A DNA stretch of 15,647 bases from Nitrospirae bacterium RIFCSPHIGHO2_01_FULL_66_17 (GTDB lineage Bacteria > Nitrospirota > Nitrospiria > 2-01-FULL-66-17), in contig MHEO01000084.1 of NCBI GenBank assembly GCA_001803875.1, positions 1-15,647 of the forward strand. The letters are read 5' to 3'. The translations under genes were made by a program, and so were the position numbers. The notes below the pieces were generated by a model, which was given only the letters and a program-made list of their open reading frames with translations, searched no databases and was not told where the DNA came from. Every line of letters starts with the position of its first letter. The first letter of the stretch is position 1. This document shows, piece after piece, positions 1 to 6,499 of this stretch.

Positions 1-98
1 TTACCGGACCAAGGCCCGTCGTCTCAACGCCCTGTGTCGAGATCTACTGTTACCGGACCAAGGCCCGTCGTCTCAACGCCCTGTGTCGAGATCTACTG
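1..98. repeat. Exact 49-bp tandem duplication at the window edge
   Basis: Bases 1-49 and 50-98 are identical, both starting TTACCGGACC and ending GATCTACTG. The unit is not a multiple of three. The endonuclease III reading frame is continuous only from the second copy onward, and copy 1 reads the same codons (from base 2) but is out of frame with what follows. The position at the very edge of the sequence suggests an assembly artefact at a contig end, although a real small duplication cannot be excluded. Confidence 0.95.
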
Positions 99-446
99 GC
101 GCGCCACGGCGGACGCGTCCCCGATGAGCTTGACACTCTGTTAGAGCTGCCCGGCGTGGGTCGCAAGACGGCGAATCTGGTGGTGACGCTTGGCTTCGGA
201 AAGCCCGGAATCTGCGTTGACACGCATGTCCACCGCATCACGAACCGATGGGGCTACGTCCGAACCGGTTCCCCCGACGCAACCGAAACGGCGTTGAGAC
301 GAAAACTTCCAGGGGAGTACTGGATTGAGTTGAACGACCTCCTCGTCCCATACGGGCAACACCTCTGCGCCCCGGTGTCGCCATTCTGCAGCCAGTGCAA
401 TTTGCGCGCGTCGTGCCGCCGTGTGGGCGTGACGCGCAGCCGATGA
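51..446 (+). CDS. nth: Endonuclease III, C-terminal part (5' end missing)
   Basis: This is the 3' part of a DNA glycosylase/AP lyase that removes oxidised pyrimidines in base excision repair. Codons are in frame from base 51 (YRTKARRLNAL...) to the TGA at 444-446, about 131 residues of a protein usually near 210. The helix-hairpin-helix LPGVGRKTA (147-173) carries the catalytic lysine. The following VDTH supplies the catalytic aspartate, and the [4Fe-4S] ligands follow the expected C-x6-C-x2-C-x5-C pattern (CAPVSPFCSQCNLRASC). The N-terminal helices are absent because the window begins here and the 49-bp duplication at 1-98 shifts the frame. A GTG at 156 is an internal valine, not a start. 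I see no reason to think the gene is dead in the organism; the break is probably technical. Confidence 0.9.
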   Translation, partial: YRTKARRLNALCRDLLARHGGRVPDELDTLLELPGVGRKTANLVVTLGFGKPGICVDTHVHRITNRWGYVRTGSPDATETALRRKLPGEYWIELNDLLVPYGQHLCAPVSPFCSQCNLRASCRRVGVTRSR

Positions 447-593
447 GGCGGTCCGAGTATTGGCGTGCGGAGCCTGCTCAAGAGTGGTCAGATGCAAGGC
501 GGAAGGAGGGCTTGCGCGCGGAGCGTACTGGCTCGTACGTGAGCACGCAAGGCCGACTGACAACGCCGCAGATGGCCGCTCATGGACAGGCTC

Positions 594-1061
594 CTAGAAC
601 CACCGCGGAAACAGCTCCTTGTGCTTGGCCAGATAAATGACGATCGCCACGTTCAACACCAGAGCCCCGACTCGAACCGGGGACAGGCGGTGGACCACCT
701 CGTAGACTTCGAAGGGGATCAACAGCCCTGTGGCCACCACCGTCAACCACTCCGCCCAGCGGAGGCGTCGATGCAGGCCGTAGGCTTCCACCAGGTTGAG
801 CACCGCGTACGCGAACCCCCCGATCGAAATGCCGACGATCATCGTGTTGCTGACGAGGCCGAGCTTTTCCAGCGCCAGCGTGATGTATGCATTGTCGGTA
901 TCGAGGTTCAGGAGGGCGACAAGGCGACGCCCGACCAACACCAGATCTCTGTCGATTAGGCTCAGGACACCGATCGACAGGCTAATCGACAGGAGACCGA
1001 TGAACGCCTTTTCGAAGATGATGAAACGGAGAAACGCCTGCGATGAAGGGTATTTGGCCAT
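594..1061 (-). CDS. DUF2127 family integral membrane protein
   Basis: The 155-residue product starts MAKYPSSQAF and contains about four hydrophobic helices: near 12-35 (FIIFEKAFIGLL), 70-95, 103-118 and 130-145. The stretch RRLRWAEWLTVVATGLLIPF (98-117), followed by EVYE, is the signature of the DUF2127 family of small inner-membrane proteins of unknown function. The open frame continues upstream to 1490, but that part overlaps the divergent kinase gene and has no membrane character, so the ATG at 1061 is preferred. No strong Shine-Dalgarno site precedes it. A sigma-70-like promoter lies 50-80 bases upstream. It converges on nth and diverges from the kinase. Family assignment is good; the role is unknown. 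Confidence 0.85.
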   Translation of the reverse strand: MAKYPSSQAFLRFIIFEKAFIGLLSISLSIGVLSLIDRDLVLVGRRLVALLNLDTDNAYITLALEKLGLVSNTMIVGISIGGFAYAVLNLVEAYGLHRRLRWAEWLTVVATGLLIPFEVYEVVHRLSPVRVGALVLNVAIVIYLAKHKELFPRWF

Positions 1062-1110
1062 GGGACCGCCGGGCTCGCGCGCGTCCGATGGACGGCCGCG
1101 CAAAGTGCCG

Positions 1111-1139
1111 ATCGTACCAGATGCGTCGAGCGGACGCAA
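1111..1139 (-). promoter_or_regulatory. Candidate sigma-70 promoter for the DUF2127 gene
   Basis: On the minus strand a TTGCGT (-35, 1134-1139) is separated by exactly 17 bases from TACGAT (-10, 1111-1116). The expected start near 1104 gives a leader of about 43 bases. The hexamers match 3/6 and 4/6, so the optimal spacing is the main support. Confidence 0.35.
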
Positions 1140-1178
1140 GGCGAAGATGGGCCTGGGGATGACCCCCGCGGGGCCGGG

Positions 1179-2669
1179 ATGACGGCGCCTCGCGCTCCGA
1201 TCCTGATGGCGATCGACCAGGGAAGCGGCAGTTCCCGCGTGCTGGCGTTTGATCGGCACGGGAGGGTGTTGGCGCACGCCACCCGTCCCCTGGCCACGCG
1301 AACGCCCCGGCCGGGGTGGGTCGAACATTCGCCCGACGACCTGCTCCGGGGCGTGAAGGCGGCGCTCGCCGCCGCGGTCTCGGACTTGGGCCGAGATCCG
1401 GTCGGCATCGGGCTTACAACCCAGCGCTCGACGGTGATTCTCTGGGATCGCCGAACGGGGCGCTCCTTGTCCGCGGCCCTGAGTTGGCAAGATCGGCGGG
1501 CCGCCGAGATCTGTGCCGACCTTTCGGCATCGGCGGCGCGGATTCGTCGGACCACTGGATTGGTGTTGAGCCCGTATTACGCCGCGCCGAAGCTCCGTTG
1601 GCTATTGGACCGGATCCCGGGCGCCCAGCGACGCGCCGAGCGCGGCGAGGTGCTGTGCGGAACGGTCAACACCTTTCTCCTCTGGCACCTGTCCGATCGG
1701 CGGCTGCACGTCACCGACCACACCCACGCGGCGCGGACGCTCCTGATGAATTTATCGACTCTTGAGTGGGATCCCTGGCTGTGCGATCGATTCGGCATTC
1801 CGCTGGTGATGCTCCCGACGATCACGCCGACCATCTCGGCCTTCGGGGACATTCGGGCCGGCGCGCGGCGCGTGCCCGTGTTCGCCTCGATCGGTGACCA
1901 GCAGGCCGCGGCCTTCGGGCAAGGGGGGGCCGGCGCGGGGGATCTTTGCCTGCACTACGGGACCGGGGCCTTCGCGCTGCTTCTCACGGGAGCAACCATG
2001 ATTCGCTCACCCCGGTTGCTCACCAGCATCGCATGGTCCAGCGACTCCGCGCGATCATACGTCCTGGAGGGCGCGGTCAACGCGGTGGGATCTGGCCTTG
2101 CGTGGCTGCAGCGCAACTGGCGTCTGCCGAACGATCTGCGCGCCCTTGACCGGCTGGCGCATCGATCGCGACGCCCCACACCATTCCTCCCTGCGCTCGC
2201 CGGGCTCGGCGCTCCCGACTGGGATCCCCTCGCCGAGGGCATTGCGAGCGGCTTCACGCTGGCGTCAGAGCCGCAGGACGTCGTCCGGGGGTTCCTGGAT
2301 GGTGTCGCGTTCCTGCTCGCGCGGGTTGTGACCGCGATGCCGGCCACCGTGCCGGCTTCCCGGATCACCGCGAGCGGCGGTCTCTCCAGCCTCTCGGCGT
2401 TGCTGCAATCTCAGGCTGATTTTCTGGGGTGTCCGATCCGCCGGACTCGTCTCCGTGAGACGTCGGCCTGGGGCGCCGCCGCGCTCTGCGGCGTCGGCGC
2501 CGGCCTCTGGCGGTCGCCTGGCGAGGCGGCCCGGAGGATTCCGTATGATCGGCTGTTCAAACCCTCGGCCAATATGGACACGATGAGTCAGAAGAAACAG
2601 GTGTGGGAATACTTACTGCGGGAGGCGCGCCGGATCGGCGCCTACACCGCCGTCAACCACTCCGGGTGA
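1179..2669 (+). CDS. FGGY-family carbohydrate kinase, glycerol-kinase-like
   Basis: The 496-residue product aligns by eye with glycerol kinase throughout. It has the N-terminal phosphate loop AIDQGSGSSRVLAFD (11-25), SWQDRRAAEIC (102-112), GLVLSPYYAAPKLRWLLD (127-144), the catalytic-base motif GDQQAAAFGQ (D240) and YGTGAF (260-265). Further matches are LEGAVNAVGSGLAWLQ, LAGLGAPDWDP and the C-terminal ASGGLSS adenine region. Such enzymes phosphorylate a polyol or sugar with ATP in the cytoplasm. Glycerol kinases have QRE at the glycerol pocket (E. coli R83, E84); here the motif is TTQRST, so R83 is kept and position 84 is Ser. Trp103 and Asp240 are kept. The substrate may therefore not be glycerol. 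A second possible start is ATG 1206. The 3' end overlaps ilvE by 28 bases on the other strand. Confidence 0.88.
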   Translation: MTAPRAPILMAIDQGSGSSRVLAFDRHGRVLAHATRPLATRTPRPGWVEHSPDDLLRGVKAALAAAVSDLGRDPVGIGLTTQRSTVILWDRRTGRSLSAALSWQDRRAAEICADLSASAARIRRTTGLVLSPYYAAPKLRWLLDRIPGAQRRAERGEVLCGTVNTFLLWHLSDRRLHVTDHTHAARTLLMNLSTLEWDPWLCDRFGIPLVMLPTITPTISAFGDIRAGARRVPVFASIGDQQAAAFGQGGAGAGDLCLHYGTGAFALLLTGATMIRSPRLLTSIAWSSDSARSYVLEGAVNAVGSGLAWLQRNWRLPNDLRALDRLAHRSRRPTPFLPALAGLGAPDWDPLAEGIASGFTLASEPQDVVRGFLDGVAFLLARVVTAMPATVPASRITASGGLSSLSALLQSQADFLGCPIRRTRLRETSAWGAAALCGVGAGLWRSPGEAARRIPYDRLFKPSANMDTMSQKKQVWEYLLREARRIGAYTAVNHSG

Positions 2670-3553
2670 CCACCCTGTCCCTTGACGATGGAAAAGAAGG
2701 TGTCTTGGAGGCGACGGGTCACGGGGCCGGGCTGGCCGGAACCGATTTGACGATCGTCGATCTCGCGGATCGGCGTCACCTCGGCCGCGGTTCCCGTAAA
2801 AAACGCTTCCTCGGCGATGTAGAGGTCGTCCCTCGTCAGGCGCTGTTCCTCGACCGGGATCCGAAGCTCGGAGGCCAGCGTCATGATCGTGGCGCGTGTG
2901 ATGCCCTCGAGCACGGACGTCAGTGGTGGTGTCTTGAGCACCCCGCGTCGGACAATGAACACGTTTTCACCAGGCCCTTCGGCGACGTACCCGTCGGTGT
3001 CGAGGAGTAAGGCTTCATCATACCCGGCCTTCTTTACCTCACGCTTGGCGAGCTGCGAGTTGACGTAGTACCCGGAGATCTTGGCGCGTGTGAGGCTCGA
3101 GTTCACGTGGTGTCTCGCAAACGATGAGATTTTGACACGGATGCCCTTGGTGAGGCCGTCTTCGCCCAAATAGGTCCCCCACGGCCAGGCGGCGATTGCG
3201 ACCCTGACGGGATTGGAAGTCACGTACAAACCCATCTCCCCCGAACCGATGAACACGAGGGGGCGAATGTAACACGACCGAAGGCCGTTACTTGTGATCG
3301 TCTCGCACACCGCTTGCTCGATCTCCTTCGGTGAAAAAGGAATGTCGATGCAGCTCACGTGGGCCGAGGCAAACAAACGCTCGACGTGTTCAGCCAAACG
3401 AAACACTGCCGAACCATTATCCCCCGCGTAGCAGCGAATCCCTTCAAAGACCGCCAGCCCGTAGTGGAGTGAATGGGTGAGAACATGAACATTCGCCTCT
3501 CGCCACGGCGTCAACTTGCCATCCATCCAGATCGATTTGGTTTCGCTGATCAT
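2642..3553 (-). CDS. ilvE: Branched-chain amino acid aminotransferase
   Basis: This class IV PLP aminotransferase (303 aa) transfers the amino group between glutamate and the keto acids of Leu, Ile and Val. The start ATG 3553 (MISETKSIWMDGKL) is chosen over upstream in-frame codons to 3604 because GGAG sits 6 bases before it and a good promoter overlaps the extra codons. Family landmarks in order are HSLHYGLAVFEGIR (27-40), YIRPLVF (95-101), and RAKISGYYVNSQLAK with the PLP-binding Lys158. AEGPGENVF (191-199), SVLEGITRATI and EEAFFTGTAAEVTPI follow. The length is normal and nothing is missing. It is transcribed away from dnaA and ends convergently with the kinase gene. No attenuator-like leader is visible; the predicted leader is only about 15 bases. 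Confidence 0.95.
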   Translation of the reverse strand: MISETKSIWMDGKLTPWREANVHVLTHSLHYGLAVFEGIRCYAGDNGSAVFRLAEHVERLFASAHVSCIDIPFSPKEIEQAVCETITSNGLRSCYIRPLVFIGSGEMGLYVTSNPVRVAIAAWPWGTYLGEDGLTKGIRVKISSFARHHVNSSLTRAKISGYYVNSQLAKREVKKAGYDEALLLDTDGYVAEGPGENVFIVRRGVLKTPPLTSVLEGITRATIMTLASELRIPVEEQRLTRDDLYIAEEAFFTGTAAEVTPIREIDDRQIGSGQPGPVTRRLQDTFFSIVKGQGGHPEWLTAV

Positions 3554-3575
3554 GGCCAACTCCAGAGTCGTTGTG

Positions 3576-3604
3576 ATCTTAGCAATATCGGAACGGGTTT
3601 TCAA
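3576..3604 (-). promoter_or_regulatory. Promoter of ilvE
   Basis: Minus-strand TTGAAA (-35, 3599-3604) and TAAGAT (-10, 3576-3581) are 17 bases apart, matching 5/6 and 4/6 of the sigma-70 hexamers. Transcription would start near 3569, leaving a leader of about 15 bases that contains the GGAG ribosome-binding site. This supports 3553 as the true ilvE start. Confidence 0.6.
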
Positions 3605-3785
3605 CGGCGGCGATGAAGATTTTTATCGAACGAATTTATGGGAAAAACTCTTAACGTCGTAATAGTAGTGTCGATATAAACCGACGAATAACGCGTCAAC
3701 CGACTGAAATACATTGATATTTTTTGTTGACACACTTGTTGGTTAAGCGGCTGATTCCCGACGGAGGCGGTTGAGAAAGATTCGG

Positions 3786-3814
3786 TTGAACGTGCAGGCG
3801 AACTTTGCTATAGT
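3786..3814 (+). promoter_or_regulatory. Promoter of dnaA
   Basis: TTGAAC (3786-3791), a 17-base spacer and TATAGT (3809-3814) match sigma-70 hexamers 4/6 and 5/6 with ideal spacing. The start would be near 3821, giving a leader of about 124 bases that contains the DnaA-box-like sites. Confidence 0.6.
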
Positions 3815-3896
3815 ACCGCACAGCCTCATGCCGCGCTCGTCTTGTCACGCCACGCTGTTGGAGATGTACCATCCGCAAAAATGCTGCAAGAAACGG

Positions 3897-3905
3897 TTAT
3901 CAACA
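3897..3905 (+). promoter_or_regulatory. DnaA-box-like site (one mismatch)
   Basis: TTATCAACA differs from the classical TTATCCACA box at one position. It lies 2 bases from a consensus box in the opposite orientation, inside the dnaA leader. Confidence 0.4.
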
Positions 3906-3907
3906 TC

Positions 3908-3916
3908 TGTGCATAA
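3908..3916 (-). promoter_or_regulatory. DnaA box
   Basis: TGTGCATAA reads TTATGCACA on the minus strand, a full match to the TTATNCACA consensus. With the neighbouring TTATCAACA it forms an inverted pair between the dnaA promoter and start codon, a position suited to DnaA-mediated autorepression. Confidence 0.55.
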
Positions 3917-3944
3917 CCCTGTTGGAAACTTGTAGGACGACCCG

Positions 3945-5258
3945 ATGACCCTCGAAGAAGCTTGGCGAGTTCATTTTCATGAGTTGGAAGCCTCGGTCAA
4001 CAAGCAAAGCTTCGACACATGGATTCGCCCATTGACCTTCGTTGGCCGGCAAGGGCGCGAAGCGGTGTTCGGCGTCCCCAATAAGTTCTTCATCGACTGG
4101 ATGAATGAACACTACACGGAATCGATCCAACAACACCTCCGCCACTTGACCGCGGATGAGGGATTGGAGGTCACATTCGCCGTCCAGGAGGGGATCCAGG
4201 CCCCCCCACTCCCCAACCACCGGGAGCGCCGATCGAAAGAGCGCCAACTCCAGGCAAAGTACGTCTTTGAGACATTCGTGGTGGGAGCGAGCAATCAGTT
4301 CGCCCACGCCGCGTCCAGACGAGTCGCCGAGCAGCCGGGGGAGATTTACAACCCCTTTTTCATCTACGGGGGGGTCGGTCTCGGGAAGACTCACCTGCTG
4401 AACGCCATCGGGAACGCGATCCGACAGCGAATGCGCGACGTCCGGATTGCGTACGTCTCGTCGGAGATGTTCACCAATGAGGTGATTAACTCGATCCGCT
4501 ATGACAAGATGGCCGACTTTCGCAGCCGTTATCGCACGATCGACGTCCTGTTGATCGACGACATCCAGTTCATTGCGGGCAAGGAGCGGACCCAGGAAGA
4601 GTTTTTCCATACGTTTAACAGCCTCTACGAGGATAACAAGCAGATCGTGATCTCGAGCGACCGGTCGACCAGAGAGCTTGCCGACATGGAGCTTCGCCTG
4701 CGCTCACGGTTTGAGATGGGGTTGATGGCTGATATCCAGCCGCCGGATTTGGAAACCCGCGTCGCGATCCTTCGAAAGAAGTCCGAGGCGGATCACCTCA
4801 AGCTGGACGACGACGTGGCGCTCTTCCTGGCGACTCACATCAAGACCAACATCCGGGAGCTGGAGGGCTCACTGCTTCGTCTGGGCGCATACTCTTCCCT
4901 GACCGGCCGCCGTGTGACCGTGGACCTCGTCAAGGAAGTCTTGCGCGACACGATCACCGAAACACCCACGATCATCAGCGCCGAGCAGGTCGTCAAACTG
5001 GTTGCCGACCGGTTTCAGCTCAAGGTGGCCGATCTGAAATCGAAGCGGCGGACGAGGACGGTCGTGTTCCCCCGGCAGCTCGCGATGTACCTGTGCCGGA
5101 CACTGACGGAGTCCTCGTTCCCCGAGATCGGGCGCCAGTTCGGCGGGAAGGACCACTCGACGGTGATCCATGCGGTGAAGCAGATCAACGAACGGATCCG
5201 CCAAGACCCCCAACTCAGGGCTACCGTGGACACGCTGATCAAGGCAATCAAGGCGTAG
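3945..5258 (+). CDS. dnaA: Chromosomal replication initiator DnaA
   Basis: DnaA (437 aa) binds DnaA boxes, melts the origin and recruits the replicative helicase. Domain I is residues 1-80 (EEAWRVHFHELEASVNKQSF, with FDTWIRPL). The linker domain II is very short (about 81-104). The AAA+ domain III begins at YVFETFVVGASNQFAHAA and has Walker A GGVGLGKT (142-149), Walker B LLIDDIQF (202-209), sensor I VISSDR (235-240) and the arginine-finger region RLRSRFEMGL (251-260). Domain IV ends with the DNA-binding signature GGKDHSTVIHAVKQI (400-414). AGGA lies 7 bases before the ATG. Length is normal. It is the first gene of a same-strand cluster with dnaN, gyrB and gyrA. Confidence 0.98.
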   Translation: MTLEEAWRVHFHELEASVNKQSFDTWIRPLTFVGRQGREAVFGVPNKFFIDWMNEHYTESIQQHLRHLTADEGLEVTFAVQEGIQAPPLPNHRERRSKERQLQAKYVFETFVVGASNQFAHAASRRVAEQPGEIYNPFFIYGGVGLGKTHLLNAIGNAIRQRMRDVRIAYVSSEMFTNEVINSIRYDKMADFRSRYRTIDVLLIDDIQFIAGKERTQEEFFHTFNSLYEDNKQIVISSDRSTRELADMELRLRSRFEMGLMADIQPPDLETRVAILRKKSEADHLKLDDDVALFLATHIKTNIRELEGSLLRLGAYSSLTGRRVTVDLVKEVLRDTITETPTIISAEQVVKLVADRFQLKVADLKSKRRTRTVVFPRQLAMYLCRTLTESSFPEIGRQFGGKDHSTVIHAVKQINERIRQDPQLRATVDTLIKAIKA

Positions 5259-5268
5259 GAGGCCCGCG

Positions 5269-5385
5269 ATGTCGCACCAGCTCGACCCCAAGCCACGCAT
5301 TCCCACCCTGCAGCCAGGGGCCCCAATGGGGGACTCTGTCTTGCCAAACCCCCTCCGCGGGGAAGGGAGACCACGATGGAGCTGA
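5269..5385 (+). CDS. Possible 38-aa mini-ORF bridging dnaA and dnaN
   Basis: An ATG at 5269 is preceded by a perfect AGGAGG (5257-5262) at 6 bases, the strongest Shine-Dalgarno site in the operon. That site overlaps the dnaA stop codon. The frame runs 38 codons (starts MSHQLDPKPR, ends RPRWS) to a TGA at 5383-5385, overlapping the dnaN start by 10 bases, a layout typical of translational coupling. The peptide is rich in Pro, Gly and Arg and matches no family I recognise. Its second half comes from a CCCC/GGGG-rich stretch (around 5347-5365) resembling dispersed repeats, so the coding sense may be accidental. It may be a coupling leader rather than a functional protein. Confidence 0.35.
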   Translation: MSHQLDPKPRIPTLQPGAPMGDSVLPNPLRGEGRPRWS

Positions 5386-6491
5386 CCATCTCGCGCAATG
5401 CCTTACTGAAGGGACTCCAGCGCGTCCAAGGGATCGTGGAAAAGCGCAATACGATGCCGATCCTGTCCCACGTCCTCATCGAGACGGCCGAGCGGGGGGT
5501 CACCATGTTTGCCACCGATCTGGAACTGGGGGTCCGAGGCCTCTATCAGGCCACGATCAAATCCGCGGGCTCGGCGACGATCTTGGCGCGCAAGCTCTTC
5601 GAGATCGTCCGCGAGCTCCCGGAGGAGGACGTCGTGCTGACCGGGGAAGAGAACCACTGGGTCCGGATCGAGTGCGGGCGTAGCCGCTTCAAGGTGGCTG
5701 GTCTCCCGCCGGCGGATTTTCCCGTCTTCCCTGGCATGGGGAAGGAAGCGATGATCCCCATCGCGCGGGAGGTGTTTCTGGATTTGGTCAGGCGGACCCT
5801 GTTCGCGGTCGGCGAGAACGACGCGCGGTACGTGCTGAACGGCGTCTTGTGCGCGATCGAGGGTGGACGGATCCGGATGGTCGGCACCGACGGCCACCGC
5901 CTGGCCGTGGCGGAGCGGGCGCTCGACCGCCCGAAGGGGACCCCCGCCTATCCCGACGTGAGCGCAATCATCCCGAAGAAGGCCCTGCTCGAGATGAAAA
6001 AACTCGTGGAGGACGGCGAAGGCGATGCGCTGGAGATCGGGTTCACCAAGACCCAGTTCGTGTTTCGGCAGGGCGATCTCCTCCTCCTCACCCGGCTGAT
6101 GGAAGGCAACTACCCCAATTACCACCAGGTGATCCCGACGGGGAACGACAAGCGGGTTGCGGTCGACAAGAAGGCCCTGGAAGGCGCCTTGCGGCGCGTG
6201 TCGCTCCTGGCCAAGGAGCGGACTAACGCGATCAAGTTTCAGCTCGAACCCGCGCGCCTGGTGCTGTCGACCAGCAACCCGGAACTGGGCGAAGCGACCG
6301 AAGACATGGGCGTGGCGTATGACGGCGACGGCCTGGCCACCGGGTTCAACGCACGTTACCTGCTGGACGTGTTGGGCGCAGTGGCGGGGCCTGAGGCGGT
6401 TCTGGAGTTTAAAGATTCGTTGAGCCCCTGTCTGATCAAGGAGCCATCCCAAGAAGGCTCGCTCTGCGTGATCATGCCGATGCGGGTGTGA
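5376..6491 (+). CDS. dnaN: DNA polymerase III sliding clamp (beta subunit)
   Basis: The 371-residue beta clamp forms a dimeric ring that tethers DNA polymerase III to the template. The start MELTISRNALLKGLQRVQGI, NTMPILSHVLIE (25-36) and TDLELGVRG (47-55) define the first of three clamp folds. FKVAGLPPADFPVFP, YVLNGVLC and MVGTDGHRLAVAE mark the second, and LLTRLMEGNYPNYHQVIP with the end VIMPMRV the third, including the binding groove for client peptides. GGGAG lies about 8 bases before the ATG. It follows dnaA by 117 bases, overlaps the mini-ORF, and its stop is 8 bases before gyrB, so it is probably co-transcribed with both. Confidence 0.98.
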   Translation: MELTISRNALLKGLQRVQGIVEKRNTMPILSHVLIETAERGVTMFATDLELGVRGLYQATIKSAGSATILARKLFEIVRELPEEDVVLTGEENHWVRIECGRSRFKVAGLPPADFPVFPGMGKEAMIPIAREVFLDLVRRTLFAVGENDARYVLNGVLCAIEGGRIRMVGTDGHRLAVAERALDRPKGTPAYPDVSAIIPKKALLEMKKLVEDGEGDALEIGFTKTQFVFRQGDLLLLTRLMEGNYPNYHQVIPTGNDKRVAVDKKALEGALRRVSLLAKERTNAIKFQLEPARLVLSTSNPELGEATEDMGVAYDGDGLATGFNARYLLDVLGAVAGPEAVLEFKDSLSPCLIKEPSQEGSLCVIMPMRV

Positions 6492-6499
6492 GGAGCGGT

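Larger units (their letters stand above)
3554..3944. other. Non-coding ilvE-dnaA intergenic region, candidate oriC
   Basis: No convincing gene lies in these 391 bases. The part at about 3605-3730 is the most AT-rich stretch of the window (long T and A runs such as GATTTTTATCG and GATATTTTTTGTTG) and could act as an unwinding element. The part next to dnaA holds a promoter and two DnaA-box-like 9-mers. Origins often lie beside dnaA, so this is the best origin candidate here. However, only one box matches the TTATNCACA consensus exactly, fewer than in well-studied origins, so the region may serve only dnaA autoregulation. Confidence 0.45.

Noticed and set aside
511..551. CTTGCG...CGCAAG inverted repeat between nth and the DUF2127 gene as a bidirectional terminator
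   Set aside because: The 6-bp outer stem has an irregular interior and no T-run on either strand, so terminator function is not supported.
1062..1490. N-terminal extension of the DUF2127 frame
   Set aside because: It overlaps the divergent kinase start and the predicted promoter. The conserved protein starts at MAKY (1061).
3727..3755. Perfect TTGACA at 3727-3732 as a second dnaA promoter
   Set aside because: The sequence 17-18 bases downstream (GCTGAT/CTGATT) is a poor -10 match, and a better promoter lies at 3786-3814.
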